In this document: positions 24,801 through 38,355 of the stretch, piece by piece
Position numbering within the stretch: position 1 is the first letter of the stretch
How the letters are laid out: every line of letters starts with the position of its first letter
DNA from: Neurospora tetrasperma FGSC 2508
Taxonomy: Eukaryota; Ascomycota; Sordariomycetes; Sordariales; Sordariaceae
Direction of reading: 5' to 3'
Length of the DNA stretch: 64,000 bases
Assembly: GCF_000213175.1 (NCBI RefSeq)
Contig: NW_009799104.1
Span: 62,001 to 126,000, forward strand
Translations under genes and position numbers: made by a program
Notes under the pieces: model-generated
The model's input: only the letters and a program-made list of their open reading frames with translations
What the model was told of the DNA's origin: nothing
The model's database searches: none

Positions 24801-27800
24801 AGCTCATCCTTCTCCGCGTCAGGGACGAACTCAACCACGATCGGGACCTGCGTTGATTAGCCGTCAGCGCAAATCCTACAAGCTATCGACCCTTGATCAT
24901 CATCACCAACAAGTCAATCAGCAAAGGAGAACTCACATCCATATAACCCTCATCCCTCACCACCTTCCACAGGCTGTTCTCCTTCTCCCCATATCCGCCA
25001 CCTTGTTGCAGCAACAAAAGTGTGTCAAAAAGTCTCTCTTGTGCCTGAACAAGTCCCTGCACCTTTCTCAAAGATGCAAACCCAGGCCCCTCTAGAAGTC
25101 TAGTCCCCAGCTGGCCAAATGCTTTCACCAAGTCAATATTCCTGCGTCCCTCGAGATCGTCCAACCTCATCCTCACCGAGACCGTATTGAAGCAAGGCGC
25201 CACGAGCTCATCGATTCCCTCGATTGACAGGGTACGGCCGCTGAGCACGTTACCGAAGCATACGTCTTCCGTCCTCAGTACCACCGACAAAACGGTGGCC
25301 CATGAGGCTTGAACAAGGGAGAGAAGTGAGACGCTCGAGTGCCTGGCCTTGCTAAGGACTTGACTGAGTGAAATTGGGATGGGTTTTGTCAGTAGTACCG
25401 GCGCTGGCAACTCAGCTGTGCTGGAAGGAGCAAAGTGGAACGATTTGATCAACAGACGGGGATGCAGTCCAGCAAGCTGCTCCCTCCAGAACGTCTCCGT
25501 CTCCGGCGCCCGCGCAAACGCCAGACTCTCGCGGAGGAAGGGCTCATATTTCGGTGCTGGAAGTAGCTCCTGGCCGGCAAGAAGCTGTTCCACTTCGTAG
25601 AGCAAACGCTGGATGGCCACTCCGTCGTACAGAGCGTGGTGGCAGATGAATGACAGGAACTTGACATCTCCACTGTTGATTATCGCAAGTGAAATGGGCG
25701 GTTCGAAAGAGTCGACCGGCTCGGAGAGGGTCGAAACGTGCTTCTCGATGACTTCCCCCAAATCATCGGTTGAATAAACACCAAACTCCAACCATGGTAT
25801 CTCCCAGCTCCCAGCTTCCAACACAACCTGGACCATCGGCCGCTCCGGATCCTCAGTGGACACAAAAGCCGCCCTTAGAATCCCCTGCCTCTGGCAAGCC
25901 TTGGCCCACGTCCGTCTCAAGCTTTCCACATTGCAAGTAGCTCCGAGCTTCAGCAGCATCTTGTTCACGTACGCCCCACGCCCACGCCCAATAGAAGCAG
26001 CAAGCATGCCCTCCTGCAGTGGTGTACAAGGCAACACCTTTTCTACATTTTTCCCCTTCTCTTCAAACTGCCCCGTAATAGCCCGGGAAAGCTGTTCTGA
26101 GACCAACGGCTCCAGGCTTTCCTTCTTTCCCGTTTCTGCTTCCGCTCCCACTTCTTCTGCCGTAGCCGCTGCCGGGGGCCCGGAAGAGGGCGACTCGGAC
26201 AGCGTCAACGCGATTCTCGCGACGGTAGCACTTCGGAGGATTGTTGATATTGCGAGGCGCCTGCCGCCGAGGTGAGATGAGAGCTGCTTGGAGAGCTCGA
26301 TAGCAGAAATGGAATCCAGTCCGAAAGCCGTGAGGGGCGTCCATCTTTTCACGCTGCTCCTGTCAACCGCAAAGATGCGGCAAACAATACCTGCCACTTT
26401 ACTCTCGTCTTCTGACCACTCCCCGCTGTCATCATCGCTGTTGCTGGAGCCAATCAAAGGGCTAGCGGAGGCGAGGTACTCCTGGGTAAGGGAGGTGAAG
26501 CTCTCTTCGAGGAGGCGGCGGTCGAGCTTACCAGATGCTGTAATGGGCAGCTTGGTGAGAGGAATGATGAACGAAGGGATCATGTAGCTTGGTACTCGTG
26601 CCTCAACGAATTGAAAGATGGAGCGGACTTCATTTTGAAGGACATCGTCGAGCTCAAGGATCTGGAATGTTGTTGTGCGGCCAAGGATACCAGGGACGAA
26701 GAAGCTGACGATCTGTCCTTGCCCTGCGCTGGTGGAAGCCACTCCTTCCTTCGGCTTGAAGAACAGTGTCGCGCATTCGATCCCGTTGCCCTCCATCTTC
26801 CCATCCTCTCCTACGGCCCCCTTTTCTTCCACGCCATTCGCTTGATCCACCGAATTACCCCCCAGCTTATTGCCAGCACTTGCCTGAGCCGCCGCCTGCA
26901 CAACAGCATTAACCTCTCCCAGCTCAGCCCTCTGACCTCTCACCTTCACCTGTTCATCCGCCCTTCCCCAAATCATCAAACTACCATCGGCCAGCATCCT
27001 ACCCAGATCGCCCGACCTGTACACCCTCCCCCACTCTTTATCCACCACGAACTTCCTACTTGTCAGGTCTTCCTGCCCGAGATACCCCTTGACGACTTGA
27101 TCTCCGCCAAAACAGAGCTCACCAAACCCTCCGACTGGGACCAGATCGAGCTTATCAGAGTTAGGACAAACCACGAACGCGCTGGTGTTGGGAAAGGTGA
27201 AACCCAAATGTCGTATCCTGTGACGAGGAGGGATAGTCATCTTCTTGGCAGAGCAGATGTTGGTAGTCTCGGAAGGGCCATACCCCTGCCATAGCTGCTT
27301 GTGCCATTTACTTGCCACCGCAGGTGTCATCGGTTCTCCTGCCGTCACCAGGAATTCCACATTAGGTACGTTTTCGGGGGAAACGAGCGAGGCGACGGTA
27401 GGCGTCATGGAAAGATGGGTAATTTCAAGTGAACAGATAGATTGTTCGAGGTCGGCGAAGAGGATATCGTTGGTGCCGGAGCAGAGGGTTATGGATTGGG
27501 TCCAGGCGAAGAAGATTTCAAAGACCGAAACGTCAAAGGCCTGGGAGCAGGACTGAAGGAGGCGCGATTTGCCGGATATTGATGGGTAGATGCGAGACAG
27601 GACGTCCAGATTGCTAACGATGTTGAGTTGGGTGACGCAGACCCCTTTGGGTATCCCAGTAGAACCGGAGGTGTAGATGATGTAGGCGATGCGGGAAGGA
27701 TCGGCTGGGATATTGAGGTTTTCATCGGAGAGGCCGCCTAGGTCCGCAGTCTCGAGGTTGATGAACTTGACCTCTCCAATCTCCTCAAACTTTGTCGTGG

Positions 27801-30800
27801 AGTCAGAATCAGCCAGACAGTGCCGGAGACCAGCCTGCCCAAAAACTGTCTTTACCCTCTCAACCGGTGTGGTGGGCAGTAAAGGCAGATACGCACACCC
27901 AGCCTTGAGAATCGCCAGTATTCCCGCATAGAGAAGCACCGATTTCTCCATGACAATGGCCACAATGTCTCCCTTCTCCACACCTTGGCTTTTCAACAGC
28001 CAGGCAATTTTGTTAGCCGTTGCGTTCAACTCCCTATAGCTCACACTCTTCGCTACTACGGTGCCATCTTCCGCAATCCTCTCCGCAAAGCAAAGTGCCT
28101 CCTGATTCGGGTTCCTCTCAACGGCTACCTCAACAGCCTTCGCCAAATCTGGCACCCCTTCAAGCGTCTTGGGGTGCTCGTTATAAATCGACAACAGTTT
28201 CCTGGGAAATACATTCGTGAGAGAAGATACTTCCGTGTCCAAGCTGTGGAGCATAGCCTCAACAAGGACACTCAATTGATCCCCTATGACGGCGATCTGA
28301 GCCCCGGTAAATGCATCGGTGTGATATGTGAGGGCCAGGCCGTACCCATCCTGGTGGGGCTCGACTTCAACGAGAAGTTTCGTCTCGAGCCAGTCCCGAC
28401 CTTGTTCCAACTCCACGAACTTCCTCTCTCCGCCCCTGTTCACATCCCTAGTCGGGCTTTCGAGCGTCTCCTGATAGACAAGAAGCACATCAAACGGACT
28501 CTGTCCAGCCTGAAACCCTACAACCCTCTTGATCTCCTTCAGTGGGAACACGCTATGTTTCATCACCTCCCTACCCACCGCCTGAACATTCCCCAGCAGA
28601 TCCCTCACCGTCCTCACACTTGCCAGATCCGTCCTCAGCGGCACCGTAGCAATGCACGGTCCGATGATTTTCTCAATGCCCGGCACAGGAATCGTTCGCC
28701 CCGATGTTACCGTGCCGATGGCCACGTCTTGACTTCCGACGTAAACGCTCCATAGCCAAGCTAAAGCAGCCTGGAAGAGGACTGGCGGGGTACAATCAAG
28801 TTCGCGAAGTACGAACTTGACTTTCTGGGGAGAAAGAGAGGGAAGATGGACGGAGTGGGACTGAACTGTGGAAGAAGGAGGGATGTCGGGTCGCAGTTCT
28901 GGGATTGAAGGAGGTTGAAAACCAGCGAGGTGTTGAGCCCAGAATTCGCGGGCTAAGTTGCAAGACCGGCGATAAGATGCGGAATGGTAGTAGGTTGTGA
29001 CGGCGCTGAATTGGGGACGTGACTTGGGAGTGGAATCGTTCATGAAGGAGTGAAGGTCGGAGAGGAGGAGATCGGTTGACCAGCCGTCGTAGATGGCATG
29101 ATGAATCTGAAGGACGGCTGTGATAGGTGATGTGGCTGAGGGAGGGGAGAGGAAAATGCGGAAGGGGCGGAGGAAGTCGTCATCACCGAAGAAGGAGAAC
29201 TCATCAGAAATGTTGTCGACCGCCGAAATCAGTGAGTCGTCGAGGGAGTGGAAGATGACCTGCAGGAATTGACCGCCATGGTGAACGAACCCCGTCCGTA
29301 AAGCCTCGTTTGACTGCGCAAGCTGAAGAAACCACGACCGGATATCCATCTCCGTGGAGCCCTCCTGGAAATTGAGCCGCATCCAGTTGCAGTATGCTCT
29401 CGGGTTGGCAGTGGTTTCAGACAGCATCGCAGATTGAAGCGGCGTACAAGACAGCACAGCTTCGATATCCTCCAGCCGTCCCTTCAGAGCGTCGTTGCTG
29501 GCTGCGATCTCAGCCGGTTGATACGTCTCCATGTCCCGTTCATGGCCCTCTCCATCATCAGTACCCTCAGCCTCAAGACCCCTGATCACTTCCCTTAGAG
29601 CTCTGATTGTCCTGGCGCCCAGGATTTCGTTGGCTCCAATCCTCACCCCCATTGTCTGCCTCAGTGCACTCGCCATCTTGATAGCACTTAACGAATCCAT
29701 GCCCGCATGCATCAAACTCTGGGTTGGGTGCACGACAACTCCCAAGGTATCTCGCACCAACACAGAGATCTGCCTCTCCTCTTCGTCTCTATAATTTTCA
29801 TCTTTCGGCGGCCCGCTAGCCTGCATGGCTTCGTACTCTGCAACCAGTCCCTTTCTGTCCACTTTTCCTGAAGCCAAGCGTGGGAATTCTGTCATGACGA
29901 TAATGTCACCAGGGACCATGAATCCAGGTAGCCAGGCTTTGCAACAGTCTTCAATCTTGGTAGCCATGGAATCGACTGAATCGACAGCGCAAAAGAGGAC
30001 GAGAATCCCTTTGATTACCGCTGCAAAAGCGGAGTGACATCCCGGAGCACGCAAAGCGGCATGTTCAGTCTCACCTAGCTCGATGCGTTGACCGCGAAGT
30101 TTAACTTGGCCATCGCCAATTCTGCCCATACACTGCATTGTGCCGTCAGGGAGCATGCGCGCCTTGTCCTTTGTGCGGTAGAGCAAGCCGTAGACGGGGT
30201 GAGAAACGAAAGCTTCAGCAGTGACTTCTGGGCGGTTTAGGTAGTAGGGGGCTAGCTGATGACCGCCGATGGCGAGTTCACCAACTTCGCCGAGCGGAAC
30301 AACCTTTATCTCTGAGGCGTCGGCTCCCTCCTCAGGTATCGCCAGAATGAAAGAGGAGACTGTGTCAAAGGAGAAACCGATCAGGCCGGGGACAGAGTCC
30401 GCAGCAAAGGCGGGCTGGACGGTGCAGTGGATAGCAGCTTCGGTTGGGCCGTACATGCCCCAGAGGATACTATCCTTGGTATCATTGCCACCGAATTCGC
30501 GAACGACGGGCTGGGTGAGCATCTCGCCGATGGTCAGAAGTAGCTTCAGACCGGGGGCATTTTCCCTCTTGCGCAACAAACTTCCAGTCACTGAAGGCGT
30601 AAGCTCGCAAGCATCAATCTCCAACTCATTGATGACCCCAGGCAAATCATTGAGCATGGCCGACCTGTTACAGCTGACCAGTGTCTTTCCCCTGAAGAGA
30701 GGGAAAAAGATCTCGAAGACGGAGACGTCAAAGGTAGGTGCAGCAAACTGAAGGAACCGTGAGAACTCGGGGATGTGTCGATCGTGAGCTAGCAAAGACT

Positions 30801-31416
30801 GAGTGGCAGCGTCGTGGGTGATGGGCACGCCTTTGGGAGTTCCTGTCGAGCCGGAGGTGTACATGACATAGGCTAGGTTCGTTGGTGTTGGTCGCCTGTG
30901 TTCGACTGTCTTTGTGGATGTGAAGGCCTCTTCGGTGAGTAGGAGAACCAACTTGCCCGTTCCATCCTCGGGCACCCTCTCCGCCAACTCGGGCGTGGTA
31001 ATGACCAAGGCAGCCGAGACTTGGTCAAGGATGAACTTTGCTCTTTCCAGAGGAATATCAAGGTTAAGGGGACAGAAGGCCGCTCCGGCTTTGAGAATCG
31101 CCAATTGGGCAATGTACAAATCTGGACATTGGGGGACGAGGACCGGGACGATAGGTTGTGAGTCGTCGTCGGTCACCGGCCCGACGAGAGACGATATCCT
31201 GGCCGCCAAGGAGTCAGATCTTCTGTGCAGCTCGTGGTACGACAGTGAGACCCGCGAGCCGTCAGGGGCGAGGTAGTCGATGGCGAGGGCATCATTGCCT
31301 CTTGTCTCGGAGCGGTGTTGTACGAGATGATGAAGGAGACTGGGACCTGGGAGTTTTGTTGGTGGGTGGTTGGCAATGGAGAGGGCAATGTCTGGGTGCG
31401 AGTCGACTGTTGCCAT
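15808..31416 (-). CDS. sidC: Ferricrocin-type siderophore nonribosomal peptide synthetase (SidC/NPS2/SSC lineage)
   Basis: Exons are inferred at 24937-31416, 24777-24847, 16003-24712 and 15808-15942 (15396 nt, 5131 aa). Core motifs give the order A1 (YTSGSTGTPKG about 186), T1 (GMDSLS about 570), C1 (HHAIYDG about 770), A2 (about 1244), T2 (about 1699), C2 (HHALYDG about 1924), T3 (about 2290), C3 (HHVLYDA about 2512), A3 (YTSGTTGTPKG about 2983), T4 (about 3398), C4 (FHGVYDA about 3613), T5 (about 3969), C5 (AHALYDG about 4183), T6 (about 4538), C6 (HHALYDA about 4767). All six T domains keep the phosphopantetheine serine. No thioesterase is present; the terminal T-C repeats are the hallmark of this lineage, which makes the cyclic hexapeptide ferricrocin from Ser, Gly and N5-acetyl-N5-hydroxyornithine. 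The nearby ornithine monooxygenase supports this. The exact product is inferred from family. Confidence 0.93.
15943..16002 (-). other. Last intron of the NRPS, in frame and stop-free
   Basis: This 60 bp interval has donor GTGAGT, branch TGCTAAC and acceptor ATACAG. Because it keeps frame and has no stop, it could be mistaken for 20 coding residues; the three splice signals argue strongly for an intron. Confidence 0.85.
24713..24776 (-). other. Third-exon-boundary intron of the NRPS
   Basis: This 64 bp interval has donor GTAAGT and acceptor AAACAG. It joins NLYLER to GHFSKHFADL in frame. Confidence 0.8.
24848..24936 (-). other. First intron of the NRPS
   Basis: This 89 bp interval has donor GTGAGT and acceptor ACGCAG. 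It joins DEGYMD to VPIVVEFVPD, completing the C-terminal end of the second condensation domain. Confidence 0.8.
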
Positions 31417-34032
31417 TGTGGGTTGGTTAGTTAGTGGGTGGTGATGGCCTCTTTGGCCTTTTGTTGTCTTTCGGCACGATGAAGTGCTATTATTGAGCCG
31501 GATAGGAGCCCGTTTTCAGCGGTTTGCGCGGCGGATGTAGTGGGACACCAGGACGGGAGGCTGCTGTAAGTGATATGATGTGGTGAGACTGTCCAATGAG
31601 GAATCAGAGCGTCCTGAGTAACTCTAGTTGGTGTTGCTGATGTGCGGACTGATATACCCAAAACGTTAACACGAGTCCCCAAGGCGTCAATCTTATTCGC
31701 TACTTGCCCAAGGACGGCCATGTGTTAAACACGACCTATGGTAGGTATCAGATGGACACAAACAGAGGAAGAGACTTACGAAGTCTGGTAGTGGTGATTG
31801 GCTGTGCTTGAGGGTGAAGTACCAGTTGATGTTGGATGATTTGATTTCTATGCAAAATCATTGGTCAGAGGCCGTCGACATGAAGAAGAACAACATGAGG
31901 AGGCTCAGTTCAGTCAACGTTGATTTTGAAGTGGGAGACAGTCTGTCTGTGATGGGTCTGCTATCCCGGGACTGGAGTGCCAAGGAGAGCGGGAGGGACG
32001 GGGGTGCAGATCTGTGTCTGTGTCTGTGGTTGACGACGGTGGAATCACCGGGCATGTTCCCATGAGAGACGGTGGTGGTGAAGTCGGGAGCGAGAGACTG
32101 AAGAGGGGAAAGACGACGTGATGTTCCATGGATGGCGGCATCCTTCCCTTTGCAATTGCCTACAGTAGCTCGCTCGATAAGTAATTTTAGTGGAGCTGCG
32201 ATGGATCGCTCCAGTCGAAACTTGGAAGTTGCAATGCGACTATCCTCCCTTGTTTGCCAGTGTTTTGGGCAGGTGCCGGAAATTGCGTCCGTCCTCGTCT
32301 TCTTCCCAAAATGCCTTCCTTCCGTGTGGTCTCCAGCTGCTGTCCCGTGTTTTGTCCGGTCCCGAGTTGAGCCCGGCCCAAGCTCGGTGGTGTTCACAAT
32401 ACCGTAGAGGTAGGAGGGGCCGTTCCGTGTCCGGTTCCGCTCCCCGCCGTCAACTCCGGCCGCCGGTCCATGCAGGTCTTGGCCTGTTCCAGCTGGTGAT
32501 CATTCACGAATGAAATCCAGATGTTCGTACCTTGATCGAGATATGCAAGGTACCGATACCCTTATTCTTCGGTACTCAATGCCGGTCTTCAAGTTATCAC
32601 ATCTGGATGCCGTCGCAAATGAAAGACCAGCTGCAAATCGAGGCACCCTTAGTTTTGTCGGTAGAGCCAAGATCCAATTATTGAAACATACCTTTACTTG
32701 ATACTCGTAACATTTACCTTCAAGATCGAAATGCAAACTCTTCAAAATGTCACTGCAACCACACTACAGTAAAAGTGGCCGCCAGTGACGACGGTGCGGA
32801 CGTTCCTTCTTGGAGAACCAAAAATCGAGATGGTGTGATGACCTCAGGTTACAGTGGAGACGTTGGGGTCCCTCTCCACTGTGTTGTGAGGATTTCGTGT
32901 TCCTTCAATTGTTGCCCGTCCATCCTATTTCTCACTACGTAGAGGTATACCTCGGCAATGCCTTGTATTTTCATCCCCCCCTTCTTCATTTTCCATTACT
33001 CCTACTTTCCCATCAGTTCATCTCCTTTTGCCCTTGTTTTTTTGAGCCGGATGAACCCTCATCGACTGTGTTCGTCGTTCGATTTCAAATCGACTGTGTG
33101 GAGTCCAAACTGAGCAAACTGCCTGCCAAGACCTAAAGCTTGGCATTTTGGCATCGCTCTGGCACGGGAGCGACCATCACCGACGGGAATCCTCACCAAA
33201 AGACATTCGACCACTTTTGCACCAAAACAACGAGAAATGAAACCACCTTTTTCTTTTATGATGCTGAAACTCTATTTCACACGCGGGGGCCTTTCGGCAT
33301 CGGTCCCCTGCACCCCCGGAACGAATTCTAACACCTAACCCTGACCGCTAGCCCTAGCACTGACCTTGGGAGCAGCCCGCGCAAAGCTAGGTACATAGGT
33401 ACATGATTCAGCGTCGACACCGGCCCCGGATCTATCCAGCTCTTTTTTTTGTTTTAGGTCCTTTTTTTTTTTTTTTTTTTTTTTCCTAAAAAGATCCTTT
33501 CTTCCTCTCTTCTTCTTTTTTCACCTCTCCGTGATATCAATGGTGATAACGGTTCTTCCGGAAAACTCAGTGTAGCACCTTTCTTCACCTGCCAGGCATG
33601 CAGGCATTGTACCTGCGTGACTTTGTCTTAGGCCATGTTGATCGATCCACTAGCTTACGTACCTTTCTTGCTTGAACCTGTCGATTGCAGCACTTCCCCT
33701 TCGCTTGAACAAGTTTCAGAGACCTACAGTAATTGTAACGTATCGAGAACTGACTGGAAGCTCCAGAAGGCTACTTACAACACGTTTCGAAAGTCGAAAG
33801 ATGCTGCTGAATGGCCTTCAATGTTCGTTGATATCAAGCCACCATATCGCCGACGCCCCTCGTTGCCGCTGTCTGGTTTGCGCCATTAACGACGACAACG
33901 CGGCCGGGGTTGGCGATGGTGGGAACAAACGGAGGAGCGAAAACGGTACGACACTTGCAGGGAATAAATGATCTGGCGTTTCGGTCTCCGAGGTGATGGA
34001 TGGATGCTGCGTGGTGCTAGCACCATCAAATC

Positions 34033-34041
34033 TTATCAGAT
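34033..34041 (-). promoter_or_regulatory. Iron-regulatory GATA (SRE/SreA-type) site 1
   Basis: The minus strand reads ATCTGATAA, an exact match to the ATCWGATAA consensus of fungal siderophore-repressing GATA factors. A second near-match follows within 10 bases. Confidence 0.65.
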
Positions 34042-34543
34042 CATCAGATATTATCCCGTAGGCCCGCGGAAAGCTCCAGAATGGTGAAAAGGCTAAAGAC
34101 GTGCCCTTGCCGGACCATTCATGACAGGATCCAGCCCCCCACAACAGGGTGCACCTCGGGTCGGACCAAGCATCCCAGTACGGATGGACATGAGTCAAAA
34201 TTTTCATCCCACTGTGGGTGAGATGAGACTCGGAGTCACTGGTTCAGGGGAAGAGGAGTGACTGGGTTGTTCAGCTTTATTATACTCTACTCCTTTCTTT
34301 TCCTCGGAAGCTCAGCCAGCGTGGCAGACTGATGACCTGGAAGTAAAAGATATGTGTTTGAAACCGATGTTGATGAGAGTGTGCGCATTTACACGAACCC
34401 TTGGAATGGTCAAGTCGGCCAACTAATAAAAACAGTCCTCAAACGGCCGAAATGACTAGAAAAAGACAATGATCGGTGACGCAATCCTTGGAAGAAAAAA
34501 AAAAGGCGGAGTCCCAAGGCAAACCGCACTCCACCCAGGTCCG

Positions 34544-34552
34544 ATCTGATAA
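34544..34552 (+). promoter_or_regulatory. Iron-regulatory GATA (SRE/SreA-type) site 2
   Basis: The plus strand reads ATCTGATAA, an exact match to the ATCWGATAA consensus, about 1.57 kb upstream of the monooxygenase start. Confidence 0.65.
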
Positions 34553-34726
34553 TGATTTTTTTTCTCTCTCTCTCGCCTTTCCATTCCGCCCATTCCCGCC
34601 TCTCCATCCGGCGTCGTACTTGTGACAGCGGCTTTTTGTACTCTCCAACCCCGGCCCATGTTCACTGTTCGGACATGCGGAAAGACGAGACGGTCTCGGG
34701 CCATGAGTGGTGCCTGAATGGTCGAG

Positions 34727-34735
34727 ATCAGATAA
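34727..34735 (+). promoter_or_regulatory. Iron-regulatory GATA (SRE/SreA-type) site 3
   Basis: The plus strand reads ATCAGATAA. With site 4 it forms a perfect 9-base inverted repeat separated by 19 bases. Confidence 0.7.
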
Positions 34736-34754
34736 AACATCCACTGATCGCATC

Positions 34755-34763
34755 TTATCTGAT
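34755..34763 (-). promoter_or_regulatory. Iron-regulatory GATA (SRE/SreA-type) site 4
   Basis: The minus strand reads ATCAGATAA, the inverted partner of site 3. A further GATAA core follows at about 34769-34773. Confidence 0.7.
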
Positions 34764-36114
34764 CCGAAGATAACGCCGGTGCCGCCCCGACGCATCCCGG
34801 ACCTGAGCCTGGCGAACCCACTTGTGGCACCTTCCTCTGAAGCACGAACCTGGCAAGCAAACGGACATGAGCCAGGTCTTGACGGCAATTGGCCAACCAA
34901 GATCCGTTAGGAAGATTCCAACCCCACTGAAATGGAGTCATCACCAACCCCACCATCCTTCTCCATGTCCCATCCATCATCATCGTCACAACAACCGAAC
35001 TGGACTGAACTGCCCCCAGCAGGACACCGTCACAGAGCTCCCACCACACTGTCAACCCACACTGATTGCTGCCGGCCATCGATCGAGAACTCGGCACTGC
35101 AGTGTGAGTCTCGGAACCACGATACGGTGATACTGTCCTGACACCAAGGCTATGGACCCGGAATTGCCAGGAAAACCAGACACCACCATGGCGACGAGAA
35201 AAGCGGGACCGACATACAAGTGGGAGGAAAGTGAGGGTCGAAAACACATGAATTGAGAACACCAACCGAGAGACCGTCCGGGAGGGAATCCGTCCCCGCA
35301 ATCGATCCAACGTTGGAATCATGCCATGGATTGCACCACAAGCCGGATGGAGCTCCGCAACTCAGCCAGGATAGCCCGGTAAACACCAGCAACAGCAGCA
35401 CGTTTGGTTCTTGGCCCAACTAGCTCGCATATTCGTCCCCAGCAGCGAACAGCTCGGCTCGAGGCAGAAAGCAGTCAAGATGGAACCGCAACATGGGACG
35501 AGAACGCTAGACTACACCATATAGGTCCTCCGAGTGGGAATGGAGACACACGGTGCGTGTTTACTTACATATGTATTACACCTGACCCTCTTTGATCCAA
35601 AGATCAACAACTCTCTTCTCTTTACCACAGTATCAAAACGGCCGCCTCTGCCACCTACTTTTCCCACTTCCACTCCCTCTTGCTTTTCCCTTCCTTCCCC
35701 TTTCCTATACCTCCTCCATCATCCAAAGCAACCCTCGCGGTGTTACTCGACCTCTCCCTTCCTATCCTCCTCCCGTCCCCTCATTCACCCGGTACTACCG
35801 TTGGGCTTTTTGAGCACCACCTGTTCCCGGTTTCTACTACGACTTGCATCAATCCTAGACAAGACAACGTGGGCAACTCCGTTCCTGGCATCTACATACT
35901 CTGTGCAAGTTGGAGTTAACGCGTGGATTCACTACAGCAGACACGAACCCCAAGTCACACAGACGTTGTTCGCCATTGGACTTGATTCCCCGCAGCCAGT
36001 TACACCGGGATCGCCCAAGCTCAACTGTTACTGTGCCGCCATAATCCCGTCATTCCGCCATATATCCACAGTAAAGCAGCCTTACGGCGTCCATACATCA
36101 CACTCAACATTTAA

Positions 36115-37845
<1,731 letters not shown>

Positions 37846-38281
37846 AAAGGTGGAGGGAGGGAGCACGATGATACCAATGTTGTTGCTTGTGTCACAGCGA
37901 GAGCGATTTTTCCTTTTTTTTTTTTTTTTTACATCCATTGATGATTGTCTGAATCTGGAACGGAAAAATACCTTTGGGGTTTTCACATGTTTTTTTGGTT
38001 GGAAAGAAAAAAATTTCCTTACATGTCACTTTTACTTCTGTTGTACATAATTTTTCTATTATTATTTTCGGTTGTTGGCTTTGGCATAGCATAGCTTTCA
38101 TGCTTGTCTCGTTTTGCAGGTGAACCAAAAAAGCGTTGGGTATACCTTTTGGACACACACACTTCTTCGACCTTCTGTCTTGCACAAGTTTTTATTACTG
38201 GCAGGGATAATCACAACTTTATGGAGCTGGCGGTGGTGTGGTTGTTTCTACCACTCGCGCGATTTTCCACGTGCAGCGCGA

Positions 38282-38290
38282 TTATCAGAT
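38282..38290 (-). promoter_or_regulatory. Iron-regulatory GATA-type site 5, 3' of the monooxygenase
   Basis: The minus strand reads ATCTGATAA. The 16 bases at 38282-38297 are identical to those at 34033-34048. Confidence 0.5.
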
Positions 38291-38346
38291 CATCAGAAGG
38301 ACGGGAAAAAAAAATGCGGGAAATGTAGCAAGGGGCCGATGATCGG

Positions 38347-38355
38347 ATCAGATAA
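38347..38355 (+). promoter_or_regulatory. Iron-regulatory GATA-type site 6, 3' of the monooxygenase
   Basis: The plus strand reads ATCAGATAA, 57 bases from site 5. It shares GATCAGATAAAA with site 3. Confidence 0.5.

Noticed and set aside
31858-32397. 179-codon minus-strand open frame upstream of the NRPS
   Set aside because: Low-complexity His/Arg/Ser composition with no domain. It is likely leader or promoter sequence.
33325-33362. Telomere-like words (CTAACCCT, CTAGCCCTAG)
   Set aside because: Only two or three degenerate units and no array, so not an interstitial telomere on this evidence.
34456-35322. 288-codon minus-strand open frame in the siderophore intergenic region
   Set aside because: It overlaps several GATA sites, has no recognisable domain, and its composition looks like random GC-rich frame.
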